In this document: piece by piece, positions 8,270 through 17,207 of the stretch
Position numbering within the stretch: the stretch's first letter is position 1
How the letters are laid out: each line of letters opens with the position of its first letter
DNA from: Sphingobacterium arenae
Lineage (GTDB): Bacteria; Bacteroidota; Bacteroidia; Sphingobacteriales; Sphingobacteriaceae
DNA: 64,000 bases
Reading direction: 5' to 3'
NCBI RefSeq assembly: GCF_014692505.1
Contig: NZ_JACNYK010000005.1
Location: 186,001-250,000 of the forward strand
Notes under the pieces: generated by a model
The model's input: the letters and a program-made list of their open reading frames with translations, nothing else
The model's database searches: none
What the model was told of the DNA's origin: nothing
Made by a program: the position numbers and the translations under genes

Positions 8270-8801
8270 TCAAGATTTATTTAATTCGATAAAGACTGAC
8301 AATCAGCGAGCTTTAAAAGAGCTCATGGATCGATATTGGCGATCTATGTTTCTTATGGCTGCCTCTGTTCTAAAAGATCGTAGTTTGAGTGAAGAAATTG
8401 TGCAGGAAGTATTTATAAATATCTGGAATAAAAGAGCATCAATCGAAATTACCCATTCAGTTAAAATATATCTCTTCGCTTGTACGCGATATCAAATATA
8501 TAAGCAAGTAAAACAAAAGAAGCTTGTCCAAATCGATATCAATCAATTTCACGAACTTATCCCGGATCCATACACTCCTCAACATACCTTGGAATATCGT
8601 GATCTTTTAGATAGACTGGAAATATTAATAAATAAACTACCTCCTCGATGTCGAGAAATTTATCAAATGAGGCGCGACGAAAACTTATCTCAAAACGAGA
8701 TTGCAGAAAAGCTGCAAATTTCAAGAAAGTCTGTAGAGAATCAGATGACTATAGCACTGAAGAAACTAAAAGCAGGGTTGAGTAGATTTATGTTTTTTTG
8801 A
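8256..8801 (+). CDS. ECF RNA polymerase sigma factor (FecI-like, SusCD-associated)
   Basis: A 181-residue ECF sigma factor. Region 2 covers ~25-90, including EEIVQEVFINIWNKR with the region 2.2/2.3 hallmark. Region 4 covers ~125-175, with LPPRCREIYQMRRDENLSQNEIAEKLQISRKSVENQM containing the recognition helix-turn-helix. It should direct RNA polymerase to the downstream SusC/SusD operon when released by its anti-sigma partner. The FecR gene follows 67 bp later, then SusC, giving the standard Bacteroidota trans-envelope signalling order. The DNA of this gene and of SusC appears AT-richer than the permease genes around it, which may indicate transfer; composition was not computed. Confidence 0.92.
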   Translation: MIVSDQDLFNSIKTDNQRALKELMDRYWRSMFLMAASVLKDRSLSEEIVQEVFINIWNKRASIEITHSVKIYLFACTRYQIYKQVKQKKLVQIDINQFHELIPDPYTPQHTLEYRDLLDRLEILINKLPPRCREIYQMRRDENLSQNEIAEKLQISRKSVENQMTIALKKLKAGLSRFMFF

Positions 8802-8868
8802 TTTTTTTTTTTAATGCTCTTGGGGGATAACCAACTATTCACACTCTATATCTATACACTGACACGAT

Positions 8869-9990
8869 ATGGAGCCGTCAATTATAAAAACAATCATAGA
8901 AATCCTTTCTCGTAGATCGGGCAAGAAAGATCAACACGAGGTCGATCAATATCTAGCCGAAGCATTCGAAAAAAACAAATGGAGTGATGAGTATGGTGAT
9001 CCAGAAGAAGTAAAATCAGAAATTTCAAACGTTGTCACCAATAACATTAATCCTCAAACCCGTGTAAATAGAAAAGTATATTCCATGCTCTGGAAAGCTG
9101 CTGCAGCTCTTATATTAGTAGGATTTGTCGGATATTATATTTCTAAAGTCGATCGTGTAAGCAGATCGATTCCTGTAAGATTGTTAACATTTTCATCCAA
9201 AACGCCTGGACTCAGCACCTCTGAAGGTGATTTTAAACAGATAAGCGAAATGAAAATTGGTCAGATATATCAAACATCGTTATTTTCTATCGAAAGGTTA
9301 TCGCAACGACAATTTCGCTACCTATCAAAAGTAAACATAGGTTCCAAAACCCTCATACGATTTGCAACAGATGCCAATGAGAGCTATCAAATTGAACTTG
9401 CTGATAAATCAAAAATTACGCTTGATTCAAATAGCGAGCTCATATTTCCGAGTGAATTTTCGGGAAATAGTCGGGAATTGGGAGCGTCTGGCAAGCTATT
9501 CTTTGATGTTGCCAAAGATAAGGCTCGTCCATTTTCTGTTAGTTCAGAAACCATCACCGCATTAGTCAAAGGAACGTCATTTGTTTTTCGTGCAGACGGC
9601 AGCAAAGAAAATTCCTTTGTTGCGTTGATTGAGGGCAGTTTAGAAATGAAAACTCCAAATTCACAGATACTTTTGAAACCTGGACAGAAAGGCCTTATTA
9701 AAAAGAACCGTTTATCTGTTGATAAATTCAACTTGGATGAAATGATAGCATTCGAAAGAAATGAGTTTTTTTTCGAAAACCAACCGATTAGCTATATCAT
9801 GAATGAAATCGCTCGTTGGTATAAAATGGATTTGGAGCTTATCAGCTTTGATAAAGATCCCCATACACTTACCGTAAAAATAAACCGAAGTAAACCGCTT
9901 AATGAAGTCTTAGATATACTCGAATCAACTGGATCACTTAATATCAGCATGGAAGAAAGGAGGATTATAGTCAGAAAAGTAGAAAAATAA
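8869..9990 (+). CDS. FecR-family anti-sigma factor
   Basis: A 373-residue single-pass membrane protein. A cytosolic N-terminal part (1-68) should hold the ECF sigma factor; a transmembrane helix follows at ~72-92 (LWKAAAALILVGFVGYYI). The periplasmic FecR domain (~155-265) includes IELADKSKITLDSNSELIFP, GKLFFDVAKDKARPFSV and the C-terminal part of the domain, GSLEMKTPN. The last ~80 residues (ENQPISYIMNEIARWY) resemble the DUF4974 secretin/TonB-like domain that contacts the transducer's N-terminal signalling domain. It links substrate binding by the SusC receptor at 10095, which carries an STN domain, to sigma activity. Confidence 0.92.
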   Translation: MEPSIIKTIIEILSRRSGKKDQHEVDQYLAEAFEKNKWSDEYGDPEEVKSEISNVVTNNINPQTRVNRKVYSMLWKAAAALILVGFVGYYISKVDRVSRSIPVRLLTFSSKTPGLSTSEGDFKQISEMKIGQIYQTSLFSIERLSQRQFRYLSKVNIGSKTLIRFATDANESYQIELADKSKITLDSNSELIFPSEFSGNSRELGASGKLFFDVAKDKARPFSVSSETITALVKGTSFVFRADGSKENSFVALIEGSLEMKTPNSQILLKPGQKGLIKKNRLSVDKFNLDEMIAFERNEFFFENQPISYIMNEIARWYKMDLELISFDKDPHTLTVKINRSKPLNEVLDILESTGSLNISMEERRIIVRKVEK

Positions 9991-10094
9991 CCCGATGGCT
10001 TAAAATGTCGGAATGCTGCAAACATCCCGACAATAAATTTAGGTCCTTAGCGAATATAGCAATCTAATTTATTTACTAAAAACCAAGTAAAACT

Positions 10095-13000
10095 ATGAAA
10101 ATTCCATGGAAAAGAGAACAATTTCTGTTCTTTTTAAAGACCATTATTATGATGAAAATCTTGCTTTTAATTAGTGCATTTACCTTCTTACATGCTAAGA
10201 ACATCTTAGGTCAACAAATAAACTTCCGAATGAAAAACGCGAGTTTCGACCAGGTGCTTATTAGAATAAGTAAAGAGGTTAACTACGACTTAGCATTTGA
10301 CCCGAAATTATTCGTCGATCAAAAGAAGTTTGATATCGATTTCAAAACAACAACAGTCAAAAATGCATTGAATCAGCTGTTTAATAATACCCCGTTTACT
10401 TACAAAGTGGTAAATGAAGTAATTGTGATACGAAAAGAAGAAGTTGAAAAGGAGGCGGATGCTCATTTAGGTAAACAGCAAAGAATTATAAAAGGACGAG
10501 TTTCAGACGCTGCTGGCAATCCGTTGTCAGCCGTTACAGTGACAGTAAAACACAGTCAAGTTGCTAGCTTGTCCGATAATCAAGGTGATTTCGAAATTGA
10601 AATTCCACCGAATAGTTCTACGCTCGTATTTTCGTTAGTTGGATATTTGAAACAAGAGATTATGCTACAACAACAAACGACAATTAACGTCCAACTTCAA
10701 TCTTCAATTAATAATTTAGATGAGGTTGTCGTTGTGGGGTATGGCACGCAAAACAAAAGACTTATATCCGGATCAATAAGCAATTTAAAAGAAGAAGAGT
10801 TTAATAAAGGTGTTAATCGAAATGCTGTTGATTTACTACGAGGAAAGGTCGCTGGCTTAACGATTACGTCCGGGTCGGGTGATGTAAGCAAAGGTGAAAC
10901 CATTCGGTTGCGCGGCACTTCATCCCTTACAGGAAGCTCCGCACCTTTTGTTGTTATTGATGGAGTCCCTGGGATGAATATTAATTCCGTTGCTCCTCAA
11001 GATATTGAGTCAATAAGCGTGTTAAAAGATGCTTCTGCCGCAGCAATCTACGGATCAAGATCCGCGGGTGGGGTTATCTTAATCACAACAAAAAAAGGTA
11101 AAGCAAATAATCCAATAATAAACTACGAAGGTTATGCAGGTGTCGACAAAGTGAGTAATAAACCAAAAATGCTAAGTGCTGATGGTTGGCGTCAATACGT
11201 AAAGGATAATAACCTAAATGTTTCTGGTCTCGATAAAGGGGCAAACACAGATTGGTTCGATGAAATATTAAGAACAGGGGTGTCTCAAAATCATAGTCTT
11301 TCTGTATCAGGCGGAAATGACAATAGTGTTTATAGAGGCTCGATAAATTACCTAGATCGGCAAGGGCTAGCGATTGGAAACGATTTAAAAATGTTAAATG
11401 GTCGCTTGGCATTTACTCAAAAAGCGATGGACAATAAGCTTGAGATTTCTTTAATCGGTGGAATTACACAGCGTGATTATAGTCCTACAAACGATCGGAA
11501 TTTTGTTCTTGCATATAATATGCTTCCAGTTTATCCAGTAAAAAATGAAGATGGAAGCTGGTTTGATAGTCGTGGATACGATGAAGGGAATCCAGTTAGA
11601 AATCTAACGTACAATAGTATTGATAACAAAGAGAGTCGCTATTTCCTAAACGCACAGGGAAAGATCAATATTTTTTCAAATTTGATTGGACGCGTGAATC
11701 TCCTTAGAGAAAGGGGGGCTAACGATTATGGTTTATATAACCACTCAGAGACAGAAAGTGGAAGAGATGATGGTGGCTTTGCATCACGTCAATCTTGGAC
11801 GAATGATAGAAATTTACTGGAAACAACCTTAGAGTATATTTTAGAAGATCAGTCTTTGCACAACCTTTCTATACTAGCGGGTTATTCATATGAAGATAAT
11901 TACTATCAAGATGCAGGGGCTCAATCAAGACAGTTTGTTACTGACTTTTTCGAATACAACAATTTATCTGCTGGTGAAGTTCTTCGTGCTGGCGATGTTT
12001 GGTCAGGGGCGAATATGAATAAGTTAATTTCTTTTTTTGGTCGTGCAAATTATTCCTTCGATGAAAGGTATGTTTTAAGTGCATCATTGCGTCGCGATGG
12101 TTCGTCGAAATTCGGTAGAAATCACAAATGGGGACTTTTCCCGTCTGTTTCGGCTGCATGGAATATTTTGAGAGAATCATTCATTCAACAAAATGTATTT
12201 GATGATCTAAAATTAAGAGCAGGTTATGGGGTTATTGGAAATCAGGACGGCCTAAATCCATATCAAACATTAGAGTTATATGCCGCAAGTGGTAGATACT
12301 ACGATAATGGAAGTTGGTATCAAGCTTACCAAATTGGGCAGAATGCAAATCCAGATCTTAAATGGGAAGAAACAGCGATGTTTAACGTCGGAATTGATTT
12401 CGCAATGCTAAAGGGTCGATTGAGCGGAACAGTAGAATACTATGATAAACAAACTAACGACCTGTTATATATGTATCAAGTTCCTGTTCCTCCTTTTTTA
12501 TACCCTTCGATGATTGCAAACGTAGGATCAATGTCGAATCGTGGAGTTGAATTTTTATTAAACGGAACACCTGTGCAGAAAGACAATTTTACTTGGAATG
12601 TCTCTTTAAATTTTGCCCACAACAAAAATGAAGTGACGAAATTATCCAATGCGAACTTTTCAACTTCGTCCATTAAATTAGGGTCGGCTGCCGTAAGAGG
12701 TGCCGCACATACAACTACACACATTCTGGAAGAGGGACGCGAAGTAGGTACTTTCTTTGGTTGGAAATCATTGGGGCTTGATGCTGAAGGAAAATATATC
12801 TTCGATGATATGATAGACGGAAAGGCTGGCTTAACGGATGATGATAGAACTTACATCGGCTCTGCTCAACCGAAGTTCACATATGGAATCAACAATTCAT
12901 TTAATTATCAAAATTTCGATCTATCCTTTTTTCTTCGTGGAGTCTATGGAAATGATGTTCTAAACTTTTCTAGAATGGCATATGCGACTACACTTTGGCT

Positions 13001-13316
13001 TCCGGGCGGAAATGTTCTTGAGGAAGCCCTCACCAACGGTCTAACAGACAATCCGAAATACAGCAGCTTTAATATTGAAAAAGGATCATTCTTACGTCTT
13101 GACAATGCCACCATTGGCTATAGTTTTCCAGCAAATTCTATCAAATATGTAAAAGGGTTACGGTTATTCCTAAATGGACAAAACCTCTTTTTGATTACAA
13201 ATTATAAGGGAATGGACCCTGAAGTTGAAATGGGAGGACTAGCACCCGGCATGGAAGGACGAAATTATTATCCAAAAGCTAAAACCGTATCATTCGGACT
13301 TAATCTAACACTCTAG
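10095..13316 (+). CDS. SusC/RagA-type TonB-dependent outer-membrane transducer
   Basis: A 1073-residue receptor. Order of parts: signal peptide (~18-40, hydrophobic MKILLLISAFTF); STN signalling domain (~45-110, FRMKNASFDQVLIRISKEV); carboxypeptidase-D-like regulatory domain (~130-210, IIKGRVSDAAGNPL); SusC motif VVVVGYGTQNK; plug (to ~335, GSRSAGGVILITTKKG); and a 22-strand barrel to the terminal SFGLNLTL. It imports oligosaccharides or glycosides through the outer membrane using TonB energy. The STN domain shows that it is a transducer that also signals to the FecR/FecI pair upstream. It forms a lidded pair with the SusD protein 6 bp downstream. Confidence 0.95.
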   Translation: MKIPWKREQFLFFLKTIIMMKILLLISAFTFLHAKNILGQQINFRMKNASFDQVLIRISKEVNYDLAFDPKLFVDQKKFDIDFKTTTVKNALNQLFNNTPFTYKVVNEVIVIRKEEVEKEADAHLGKQQRIIKGRVSDAAGNPLSAVTVTVKHSQVASLSDNQGDFEIEIPPNSSTLVFSLVGYLKQEIMLQQQTTINVQLQSSINNLDEVVVVGYGTQNKRLISGSISNLKEEEFNKGVNRNAVDLLRGKVAGLTITSGSGDVSKGETIRLRGTSSLTGSSAPFVVIDGVPGMNINSVAPQDIESISVLKDASAAAIYGSRSAGGVILITTKKGKANNPIINYEGYAGVDKVSNKPKMLSADGWRQYVKDNNLNVSGLDKGANTDWFDEILRTGVSQNHSLSVSGGNDNSVYRGSINYLDRQGLAIGNDLKMLNGRLAFTQKAMDNKLEISLIGGITQRDYSPTNDRNFVLAYNMLPVYPVKNEDGSWFDSRGYDEGNPVRNLTYNSIDNKESRYFLNAQGKINIFSNLIGRVNLLRERGANDYGLYNHSETESGRDDGGFASRQSWTNDRNLLETTLEYILEDQSLHNLSILAGYSYEDNYYQDAGAQSRQFVTDFFEYNNLSAGEVLRAGDVWSGANMNKLISFFGRANYSFDERYVLSASLRRDGSSKFGRNHKWGLFPSVSAAWNILRESFIQQNVFDDLKLRAGYGVIGNQDGLNPYQTLELYAASGRYYDNGSWYQAYQIGQNANPDLKWEETAMFNVGIDFAMLKGRLSGTVEYYDKQTNDLLYMYQVPVPPFLYPSMIANVGSMSNRGVEFLLNGTPVQKDNFTWNVSLNFAHNKNEVTKLSNANFSTSSIKLGSAAVRGAAHTTTHILEEGREVGTFFGWKSLGLDAEGKYIFDDMIDGKAGLTDDDRTYIGSAQPKFTYGINNSFNYQNFDLSFFLRGVYGNDVLNFSRMAYATTLWLPGGNVLEEALTNGLTDNPKYSSFNIEKGSFLRLDNATIGYSFPANSIKYVKGLRLFLNGQNLFLITNYKGMDPEVEMGGLAPGMEGRNYYPKAKTVSFGLNLTL

Positions 13317-13322
13317 CACTTG

Positions 13323-14861
13323 ATGAGCATGAAAAAGTTATTAAAATATGGGTTAGCAACACTGTTAACAATTCATATATGTGCGTGTACAAACTTAGAC
13401 GAAGACTTGTACGACAAACTCCCTGCCGACAAATTCGGACAGAAAGAAAAAGAAATAAATGCTTTAATAGCACCGATTTATAGAACTTTAAAGCCTATTT
13501 GGAGTCCGGCATATTTTTGCATGGTAGACGGTTCTTCCGACATGGCTATTACCCCAACCCGTAAGGGAGGTGATGGATGGGAAGGTGGTTTATTTAAAGA
13601 ATTTAGATTCGGAACCTGGACATCTGGAAACCGATATGTTACAGACTCCTATAACGGAATGATGCGCGGCGTTTCAACCTGTAATCAAATTTATCATATG
13701 GTAAATTCAAACCCCTCGGTTATCAATAAGGAACAAATACTAGCCGAAATCCGGGCAGTACGGGCGTTATGGTATTATTATCTAATCGATAATTACGGAA
13801 ATGTTCCGATCGTTACGGATTTTACGGTTACCGAAAAGCCGAAAACATCGAGCAGAAAAGAAGTTTATGAATTCATCCTTGCTGAGCTGAACGAGGTGAA
13901 AGATCTGTTAAGAGCTGATGTAACCAGTAGTAGCTATGGAAAGATGACCCAAGGCGCAGCATATACGCTATTAGCAAAGATGTATCTCAATGCAAACATT
14001 TGGAATCCTACTGGTGGGACCAAATGGGACGAAGTTATTGCTAGTTGTGACAAGGTGCTTGAACTTGGTTACACTTTGGAATCCGATTGGAAAGCTAGTT
14101 TTGCGGTCAATAATCAAAATTCTAAAGAAATCATTTTCCCAATTGTGTTTAGTACGGTCGATGGTGGTAACATCATGCTACAACATACGCTCCATTATCT
14201 AAGTAATACTGCTTTGGGATTAAGTACTACGGGGTTTAATGGTATTAATGCCATGCCAGGCTATGTTCATGAATTTGATACCGACGATAGTCGCTTTGCA
14301 GGCTCCTTCCTTATTGGAGAAATGAGAGATCCTGCAACTGGAGAACTCTTAATTACAGCTCATGGACGTCCATTGATTCACCACATCGATTTTACATTCA
14401 AATACAGCGTAGACGCTGATGGCTGGGGCCAGGTAGAACAAGAAGACGGCGCACGTTGCTACAAATGGGAATTTCAAAAAGGCGTAAACGGAAATATGGA
14501 GAATGACTATGCCATTTTCCGATTAGCAGATGTTTACTTGATGAAAGCCGAAGCATTAGTGCGTTCAGGATTATCGAATGCTACGGCAACTGAACTCGTG
14601 AATGCGATAAGAAAGAGAGCTTTCACGGATCCTTCTAAATTACTTAACCAGGTAACATTGGATGATATCTATAAAGAGAGGCGTTTCGAGTTCGCTTGGG
14701 AATTAGTTAGCCGTCAAGATATGATCAGGTTTGGAACTTTTTTAAATCCAATCCCTGGGCCTGTTGGTAGAGGGGCAATTGACGCCACGCGATTGATATA
14801 CCCTATCCCGCGGACGGCCATTGACGCCAATCCCGGCTTAACACAAAACCCCGGATATTAG
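13323..14861 (+). CDS. SusD/RagB-family outer-membrane lipoprotein
   Basis: A 512-residue surface glycan-binding lipoprotein. The signal peptide ends in a lipobox with Cys in HICAC at ~21, followed by LDEDLYDKLP, typical of SusD starts. The helical TPR scaffold is visible in EQILAEIRAVRALWYYYLIDNYGNVPIV, ...TQGAAYTLLAKMYLNA, the C-terminal YAIFRLADVYLMKAEAL and DIYKERRFEFAWELVSRQDMIRF. I prefer the ATG at 13323 over the TTG at 13320. It forms the lid of the SusC barrel encoded just before. The ligand is unknown, but the next two genes suggest a glucoside or disaccharide. Confidence 0.95.
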   Translation: MSMKKLLKYGLATLLTIHICACTNLDEDLYDKLPADKFGQKEKEINALIAPIYRTLKPIWSPAYFCMVDGSSDMAITPTRKGGDGWEGGLFKEFRFGTWTSGNRYVTDSYNGMMRGVSTCNQIYHMVNSNPSVINKEQILAEIRAVRALWYYYLIDNYGNVPIVTDFTVTEKPKTSSRKEVYEFILAELNEVKDLLRADVTSSSYGKMTQGAAYTLLAKMYLNANIWNPTGGTKWDEVIASCDKVLELGYTLESDWKASFAVNNQNSKEIIFPIVFSTVDGGNIMLQHTLHYLSNTALGLSTTGFNGINAMPGYVHEFDTDDSRFAGSFLIGEMRDPATGELLITAHGRPLIHHIDFTFKYSVDADGWGQVEQEDGARCYKWEFQKGVNGNMENDYAIFRLADVYLMKAEALVRSGLSNATATELVNAIRKRAFTDPSKLLNQVTLDDIYKERRFEFAWELVSRQDMIRFGTFLNPIPGPVGRGAIDATRLIYPIPRTAIDANPGLTQNPGY

Positions 14862-14887
14862 TATTTTTTAAACCTAACATATCACGC

Positions 14888-15604
14888 ATGACAAACTCAA
14901 TTTTAATAAGCAGCACTATCTTCGCATTGTTCTCCGTTGGTATACACGAATCCCCTCAGGTCGTTCATAACATTCCGATGACCTACAGCATTGATTTGCA
15001 GCAAAAGGGACAGTGGATCGATCTATTAGCGAATAATTCGTTAGATGCTTGGCATCAGTATAATGGAACCGGAGTTAAGGGATGGAAAGTCGAAGAAGGT
15101 GTTTTATCCACGTCTGGGAAAAACGGTGATATCGTCACAAACCAAGAATTTGAAAATTTCGAATTAGAGATAGAATGGAAAATTGAAAAAGGAGGTAACA
15201 GCGGTATTTTCATCTATGTCGTTGAACATCCAGATAACAAGTACATGTATCAGACTGGACCGGAATTTCAGATAATTGATAATGAAAATTATCCGCAAAA
15301 ACTCACCGAGCAACAAAAGACAGGATCAATGTCCGATGTAATCGCCCCTACGCGATCTGCTATGAATCCAGCAGGTCAGTGGAACAAAACCCGTATTTTA
15401 TCTAAAAATGGTAGGGTACAACATTGGTTAAATAAAAAACTTATTCTGGAATACCAAATGGGCTCCGATGAATTAAAAGAGCAGATTGCGACAAGTAAGT
15501 TTGCGACGTTCCCCTATGCTAAAGTCTCAAAAGGAAAAATCGGCATCCAAGATCACGGAGACCCTGTGTATTTTAAAAATATCCGAATAAGCGAAATAAA
15601 CTAA
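14888..15604 (+). CDS. DUF1080 protein (3-keto-glycoside hydrolase/lyase family)
   Basis: A 238-residue exported protein: a signal-like hydrophobic N-terminus (~1-18), then a single concanavalin-like DUF1080 domain. Family features seen are GQWIDLLANNSLDAWHQYN, GNSGIFIYVVE, TGPEFQIIDN and the closing GKIGIQDHGDPVYFKNIRI. Members characterised elsewhere cleave 3-keto-disaccharides or 3-keto-glucosides. It follows SusD by 26 bp and precedes a Gfo/Idh/MocA oxidoreductase by 11 bp. That pairing fits oxidation of a glycoside at C3 followed by cleavage of the keto-glycosidic bond in the periplasm. The precise substrate cannot be told from sequence alone. Confidence 0.88.
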   Translation: MTNSILISSTIFALFSVGIHESPQVVHNIPMTYSIDLQQKGQWIDLLANNSLDAWHQYNGTGVKGWKVEEGVLSTSGKNGDIVTNQEFENFELEIEWKIEKGGNSGIFIYVVEHPDNKYMYQTGPEFQIIDNENYPQKLTEQQKTGSMSDVIAPTRSAMNPAGQWNKTRILSKNGRVQHWLNKKLILEYQMGSDELKEQIATSKFATFPYAKVSKGKIGIQDHGDPVYFKNIRISEIN

Positions 15605-15615
15605 AACCAAATAAC

Positions 15616-17118
15616 ATGGAAAATAATTCAAGAAGAGAGTTTATCAAAAATGCTAGCTTACTAACTGGCTTTACAATTGTATCGAATACAGTCCTTGGCA
15701 AAAAGTTTGGGCACATTGCCCCTAGTGACAAGTTGAATATTGCTGGAATCGGTGTTGGAGGTATCGGTAGCAGAAATCTCAACAATATGAAAACAGAGAA
15801 TATCGTGGCACTTTGTGACGTTGATTGGAAATACGCAGGCAAAACGTTCAATACGTATCCAAAGGCACAGCGCTTCAAAGACTGGCGGAAGATGTTCGAT
15901 GAAATTGGCAACAGCATTGACGCTGTAATGGTAGCGACTCCGGACCATACCCATGCGGGCGTAACGGCACACGCTATTACCCTGGGAAAGCACACCTATA
16001 CACAGAAACCTTTAACCCACAATGTATATGAGTCCAGATTGTTAACCAAATTGGCTAAACAATATGGCGTAGCGACCCAGATGGGTAATCAGGGTAATTC
16101 TTTTGACTGGTGTCGCGAAATTGCCGAATGGATCCAATCAGATGCCATTGGCGAAGTCTATGAAGTTCACTGCTGGACCAACCGTCCTATTTGGCCGCAA
16201 GGTTTGATGAAGCCAAAAGAAGGCATGTCAATTCCAAAAGACTTGGATTGGAACCTCTTCTTAGGGCCTGCTGAGCATCGCGAATACAACTCTGTTTATA
16301 CGCCCTGGAATTGGAGAGGTTGGTATGATTTCGGAACCGGCGCTTTAGGTGATATGGCCTGTCATATTATGGATCCGATTTACTGGGCATTGAACTTAAA
16401 ATACCCGACTAAAGTAAATGGCAGTTCAACATTAAGTAACCTATACTCACCTCCTCATGCAGAAATTGTGAAATACACTTTCCCGGCACGTCCTGAAACA
16501 GGCAAAGTCAAAATGCCGGAAGTAGATGTCTATTGGTATGATGGAGGGTTACTGCCAGACCGTCCGGAAGAACTTGCTCCTGGAACGATGATGGGGGATC
16601 CGGATGGTGGCATTATCTTCATCGGTAAAAAAGGCAAAATCATGACGGGCTGTTATGGCATGAATGCAACCTTGCTCCCGGTTGAAAATATGAAGGATTT
16701 CAAGAAACCTACCCCATGGATTCCTCGTGTTAAAGGTGGAAACGGTGATATCTGGAAAACCGATGCACACGAACAGGACTGGATTAGAGCCGCCAAAGAA
16801 TCCACAGAAAACCGTACGGAAACTAGCTCGAACTTTCAATTCTCCGGTCCTTTCAATGAAATGGTTGTCATGGGCGTTCTTGCTGTACGGCTACAAGGTC
16901 TAAATAGAGAATTGCTTTGGGATGGTGAAAACATGCGTTTTACCAACATCAATCCGAATGATGAAATTAAAGTCGTTACTGTAGATGAGTTTCACGTAAC
17001 GGATGGTCATCCGAAATTTAATCGTCAATCCATAACGCTGAATGCCGAGCAAGCCGCGAAAGAATGGATAAATAAGCCTTATAAAAATGGTTTTTCATTA
17101 CCAGAAATGCCAAAATAA
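15616..17118 (+). CDS. Gfo/Idh/MocA-family oxidoreductase with Tat-type leader
   Basis: A 500-residue NAD(P)-dependent dehydrogenase. The N-terminus SRREFIKNASLL is a twin-arginine-type leader followed by a hydrophobic stretch. A Rossmann fold follows (~35-165): NIAGIGVGGIGSRNLNNM, VALCDVDW, VMVATPDHTHAGV, and the diagnostic family motif TQKPLTHN in place of EKPL. The C-terminal catalytic half contains TGALGDMACHIMDPIYWAL with a conserved His. It probably oxidises a sugar hydroxyl, commonly at C3, in the periplasm with a tightly held cofactor. It is the last gene of the SusCD operon; a strong terminator follows at 17157. Confidence 0.9.
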   Translation: MENNSRREFIKNASLLTGFTIVSNTVLGKKFGHIAPSDKLNIAGIGVGGIGSRNLNNMKTENIVALCDVDWKYAGKTFNTYPKAQRFKDWRKMFDEIGNSIDAVMVATPDHTHAGVTAHAITLGKHTYTQKPLTHNVYESRLLTKLAKQYGVATQMGNQGNSFDWCREIAEWIQSDAIGEVYEVHCWTNRPIWPQGLMKPKEGMSIPKDLDWNLFLGPAEHREYNSVYTPWNWRGWYDFGTGALGDMACHIMDPIYWALNLKYPTKVNGSSTLSNLYSPPHAEIVKYTFPARPETGKVKMPEVDVYWYDGGLLPDRPEELAPGTMMGDPDGGIIFIGKKGKIMTGCYGMNATLLPVENMKDFKKPTPWIPRVKGGNGDIWKTDAHEQDWIRAAKESTENRTETSSNFQFSGPFNEMVVMGVLAVRLQGLNRELLWDGENMRFTNINPNDEIKVVTVDEFHVTDGHPKFNRQSITLNAEQAAKEWINKPYKNGFSLPEMPK

Positions 17119-17156
17119 GCATTAACGAGTACTGGCAATGATATAATTAGCGTGTA

Positions 17157-17186
17157 GAGGCTGTCTTTTTGAGACGGCCTCTTTTT
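17157..17186. terminator. Intrinsic terminator between convergent operons
   Basis: GAGGCTGTCT (17157-17166), loop TTTTG, AGACGGCCTC (17172-17181), then TTTTT. The 10-bp stem has one G-U pair. It ends the SusCD operon and lies 22 bp beyond the stop of the - strand permease operon. A second short inverted repeat (TACTTTT/AAAAGTA, ~17187-17203) follows. Confidence 0.85.
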
Positions 17187-17207
17187 ACTTTTATAAAAAG
17201 TATGAAT

